This document shows positions 60,640-64,000 of a stretch of DNA of 64,000 nt, in pieces; position 1 is the first letter of the stretch, and each line of letters opens with the position of its first letter. A program made the translations under genes and the position numbers. Source of the stretch: Pterois miles (taxonomy: Eukaryota > Chordata > Actinopteri > Perciformes > Scorpaenidae); contig CAMQGK010000008.1 of the NCBI GenBank assembly GCA_947000775.1, positions 7,900,501 to 7,964,500 of the forward strand, read 5' to 3'. The notes under the pieces are model-generated. The model did not search any database, was not told where the DNA came from, and was given only the letters and a program-made list of their open reading frames with translations.

Positions 60640-62925
60640 CCTCGGTTTTGAAGCTTTCCGTCTTCTTCCTTCCCACTCTCATCCTTTAAAAACCCCAATT
60701 AAGAGAAAAAGTATTTGTGTGTGGGCTTCTGCTCAGTTCAACAAAGCCCTAATCATAGAGCATCACTGGCAATGTGAAAAAGCAGCACTTGGCAGAGGGG
60801 TAAGGCATTGGCCTGGATTCTGAGGAAAAGTTTGCTCCACTTTCTCTCCACTTTTCACTGGTCTCACTACTTTGTGTTTGTTGCTCCAAAATCGGAGATC
60901 AGCACATTTGTTTAATGTGGAAATTAACTTTCATCCTGTCATGCTAAATTTAACATAGTACAAAGCAACCATTTTTTTTAAGCCGAATGGTGCCGTTTCT
61001 CATTTTAGGAAACCTTCACAGGGAAAAAAACAAATACAGACATATTAAATTCTCTTTTCCAGCAGCCATTTTCAGAAGTGATTTCTGCAACACTGGTCCA
61101 TCAAGGAAGCTATCTCAAAACACAGAAATGAGCGAATTATGTCGGCTTTTTCATTATAAAAAAAATCACAAGCAACTTCTACTCGCTCGCCCCACTTGGT
61201 GTAGGTCTCCCATTAGCAGCGACTCTGTGGTAATATTCTATGCCGCAAAGCACTGAATATTTCTTTTATTCATGTGTGCAGGAACGTTTGTGATCAACGT
61301 ATAAAAATAAGTATGAACGGAACATCAGAAGTCAGACCTTCCTGACCAATTATCTGGACTATTTTTGCATGTGTCACTTATTGATTCTGGTAGTAAACTT
61401 CCTTTAGCTGCCACTCAGACTGCTGTTGAACAATCTAGAGATAAAGTAAATTTTCCTTATAAATAAATATATACATAGTCTATATGAAGGGCTTCATTGC
61501 CTGAGTGAAGAGAAGCCAGTGTTTGCGTTATGATCATTTCATAGACCTGTACAGCTTTATTCCCCTTAGCCATTCTGAACTCTCAGTAGACTCACAATGT
61601 TTCCCCATGGGTTTAATTATCTCTAAGTGTTGAGAGGGGTAGAGGGGCCAGTCTTTGGGCTTTCTGACCAAGCGTCAATGCAAGTCAATCAGACAGAGGT
61701 AAAAGAGCTATACTTCATGGTAGGTATATGTATTTAAGTTTTCCTTTTCCTTCCTCGGCCAAGTATTAAAAAGGGAAATTCAACTTGATTGATTTGTGAG
61801 GCTACTTAAATATCTTTCAGAAATAGTTTTTTTTTCTATATATAAAATGACAAGGTGGAAAAAAAGTGTGGTTTACCCCTTCATCAATATTCACAGGCAC
61901 AAATTGTCAGCATGGCCTTAATAAATTTGATAACATGCTTTTCTACTATCCCATGCGAGTGCCGCGTAAGATTACAATGAAAGATGAAACAGTGTTTGTA
62001 TAACAACACCTTTATTATTCATATGTTTCATTTTGAAGTGGCCTCCTCATTAATCTAGGCTAATTATGGCTGTAACACTTTGGAGACTGGATAGCGGAAA
62101 CATGCTTGGAGAGAGAAACGCTCTCTCAAAGACACTCAAAACAACTACTGAGGCAGTGCAATTTACAGCAAGCTGCCCTAGATAACAGAGACGCTTGTTT
62201 CTGCCTGTGTACGGGTCTAATATACACCGACTACTTTGCACCTAGTTACTTTATGCTGCATTGTTTTCAGGTAAAAAAAAAAGTGTCACTTCACACAGCA
62301 TCAGTCACAATATAATTTTGCCTTTGTCAGAAAATAAATTTTCATGATGCTTCTTTAAGCCACAGTAATTACATCACTGACATGAGAGCACTAGAGACAT
62401 GATTAAAACATCACAACAAGCATCAAGAGGAATTATTTGCTTCATTACGCTTTTTGAACATCAGGATGAGTAATAACAATGAACTAACTAAGAAAGCATC
62501 TCCCATCAAGTTCTTGAGTAAGACAAAAATATGTTTATATTACAATAACTACAGTGTATGAAACATTAAAACAGCCATTTTATTTTGTATTATACTCTAT
62601 GGCGGTGAATCTGAACCCCAGGGGTTTGCCAGGGGTTACATGGACAGATGGTCGAGTAGCTCAACTAATATGGAAAAAAAAAGATGATAATGCTTTCATT
62701 AGAAAACAATACCAGTACTAATACTATACTGACTCAGTGTTCAGATGTGCATGAAAACATGCATGTAAGCAGTGAAATTGCTAAAAGCAATTCATACACT
62801 GTAAATATAATTCAATACAAGCAAACAGTAATAGTTAGCTTAAAGTAATGGTGAAAATAACAGATAAATAGTTGAAATAGCTATAAGATAAATGGTAGAA
62901 ATACTGAACATGCACAAGACCAGGT
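60640..62925. other. gene-free stretch
   Basis: Nothing recognised. Confidence 0.45.
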
Positions 62926-62929
62926 CCCT

Positions 62930-63370
62930 GGCTCGAGTGGTAAATCACGAGTTTCATTATGATTCAATATTGATATTTTGGACATAATACAATATTTGCT
63001 GATATCAGAAAATCTGGCATGATACAATTATGATTCGATCCAATTCAGGGGTTTGTGATAAATATGAGAGGAGATCATATTTCATATATATATTTAAGAC
63101 AATCAGTTACATTTACATCAGCTCACATAAAGCAACTGAATTATGATGTGGCAATTTCATTACTGGGCTCTGTCAAACATTTAAATGTCAAACCACTCTT
63201 TTAAATAAAAAGAATGAAAACAGACCACCTGTTGTTCACTATAAAGCCACATTTCTCATGCTGAAGTGCAAATGTGTTTTTTGTAAGTTGTAAGTGACTT
63301 CACTTTGCATCAATGATGATTGAAACAATTTTTCAATCCAGATCAATGTTACAATGTTATCGTTACACCC
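62930..63370. repeat. degraded repeat, probably hAT-like
   Basis: ATTATGATTCAATATTGATA, ACAATTATGATTCGATCCAA and the later GATCAATGTTACAATGTTAT, then CGTTACACCC, resemble a fish repeat with ATTCGATxCAAT motifs. No clear ends. Confidence 0.35.
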
Positions 63371-63540
63371 TCGGCCCACCTACATGGATCAGGGCCATAA
63401 TTAATGTTATTTATTACACCAATGACATGTCAGACTGGCGGCTGTGAAAAGGAACTATAGTTAACTAATAGTACTGGCAGTATACATGTAAACTTGACCA
63501 AATCAAGCTACACTCTGAGAATTCATATATGAAAACATTA

Positions 63541-64000
63541 TTGCCTCCGCCAAGGAGGTCATGTTTTTGCCGGCGTTTATTTGTCTGTTTGTTTGTCTGT
63601 GTTCAAGATAACTTAAAAACTTATGGACGGATTTTGATGAAATTTTCAGGGTGTGTCGAAAATGTGAACAGGAAGATTTGATTTAATTTTGGGGGTGATC
63701 CGGAAGAAATCCTGGATTCTGGATCACTTTGAAATTTTCATTAACATTGGGGTCAATGGGACCCAAAAAATTGTTTCTCAATATCTCTGGTAATTGTTAC
63801 CTAAATCTCATGAAATTTGACTCAGGGATTTACAATGTGTACTTCTATCAAATCCCAAAGGCTGATCCAGATCTGATCCAGATGACGGATTTTATAGCAA
63901 TTTATATAAAAAATGGGGGTATTCTTACATTTTGGCCTACTGTGCATTTAATATTAGAGGCAGAGATTTCTAACAAGCGGCATCATGTAGCTGAGACAAT
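63541..64000 (+). repeat. widespread CTCCGCCAAGGAGG repeat, cut by the window end
   Basis: Starts TTGCCTCCGCCAAGGAGGTC and continues ACGGATTTTGATGAAATTTT and GATCCGGAAGAAATCC. These are landmarks of a repeat seen in many marine animals. It runs to at least about 63900, and its far end may lie beyond the window. Confidence 0.65.

Overview
The window looks like nuclear DNA from a ray-finned fish, probably a percomorph teleost. It is AT-rich, with two spliced vertebrate genes, very short introns in one of them (81 and 100 bp), and many dispersed repeats of a kind I know from percomorph genomes. There is no sign of bacterial, viral or organellar genes.

Only two protein-coding genes can be supported, both on the minus strand and in the same order as the mammalian TYRP1-LURAP1L block. 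A complete seven-coding-exon tyrosinase-related protein 1 gene (tyrp1, 23224 down to 19688, 521 residues) lies 1.6 kb upstream of a complete two-exon leucine-rich adaptor protein 1-like gene (lurap1l, 18098 down to 14469, 202 residues). tyrp1 encodes a melanosomal membrane protein of the melanin pathway. lurap1l encodes a small cytoplasmic adaptor. They are syntenic neighbours, not a functional pathway.

Layout. 1-14.4 kb: gene-free flank downstream of lurap1l, with three repeat clusters and one conserved-element-like block near 8.8-9.0 kb. 14.4-18.1 kb: lurap1l, whose intron carries a miniature inverted-repeat transposon and a SINE-like insertion with a 15-bp target-site duplication. 18.1-19.7 kb: lurap1l promoter side and tyrp1 3' side. 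19.7-23.5 kb: tyrp1 and its promoter. 23.5-64 kb: a 40-kb gene-poor tract upstream of tyrp1. It holds one well-formed orphan exon candidate (25.7-25.9 kb), a Tc1-like relic, a LINE 3' relic, a hAT-like element, several repeat families present in two or three copies, a long minisatellite, and blocks that look like conserved non-coding elements. That last judgement comes from composition and homeodomain-type motifs only.

I found no convincing new molecular system. The points most worth checking are the orphan exon upstream of tyrp1, the M-box-like/TATA-like promoter pair, the 41.2-41.8 kb minisatellite that seems to have grown out of a transposon segment, the corrupted SINE body in the lurap1l intron, and the candidate enhancers at 49.4-50.1 and 57.2-57.7 kb.
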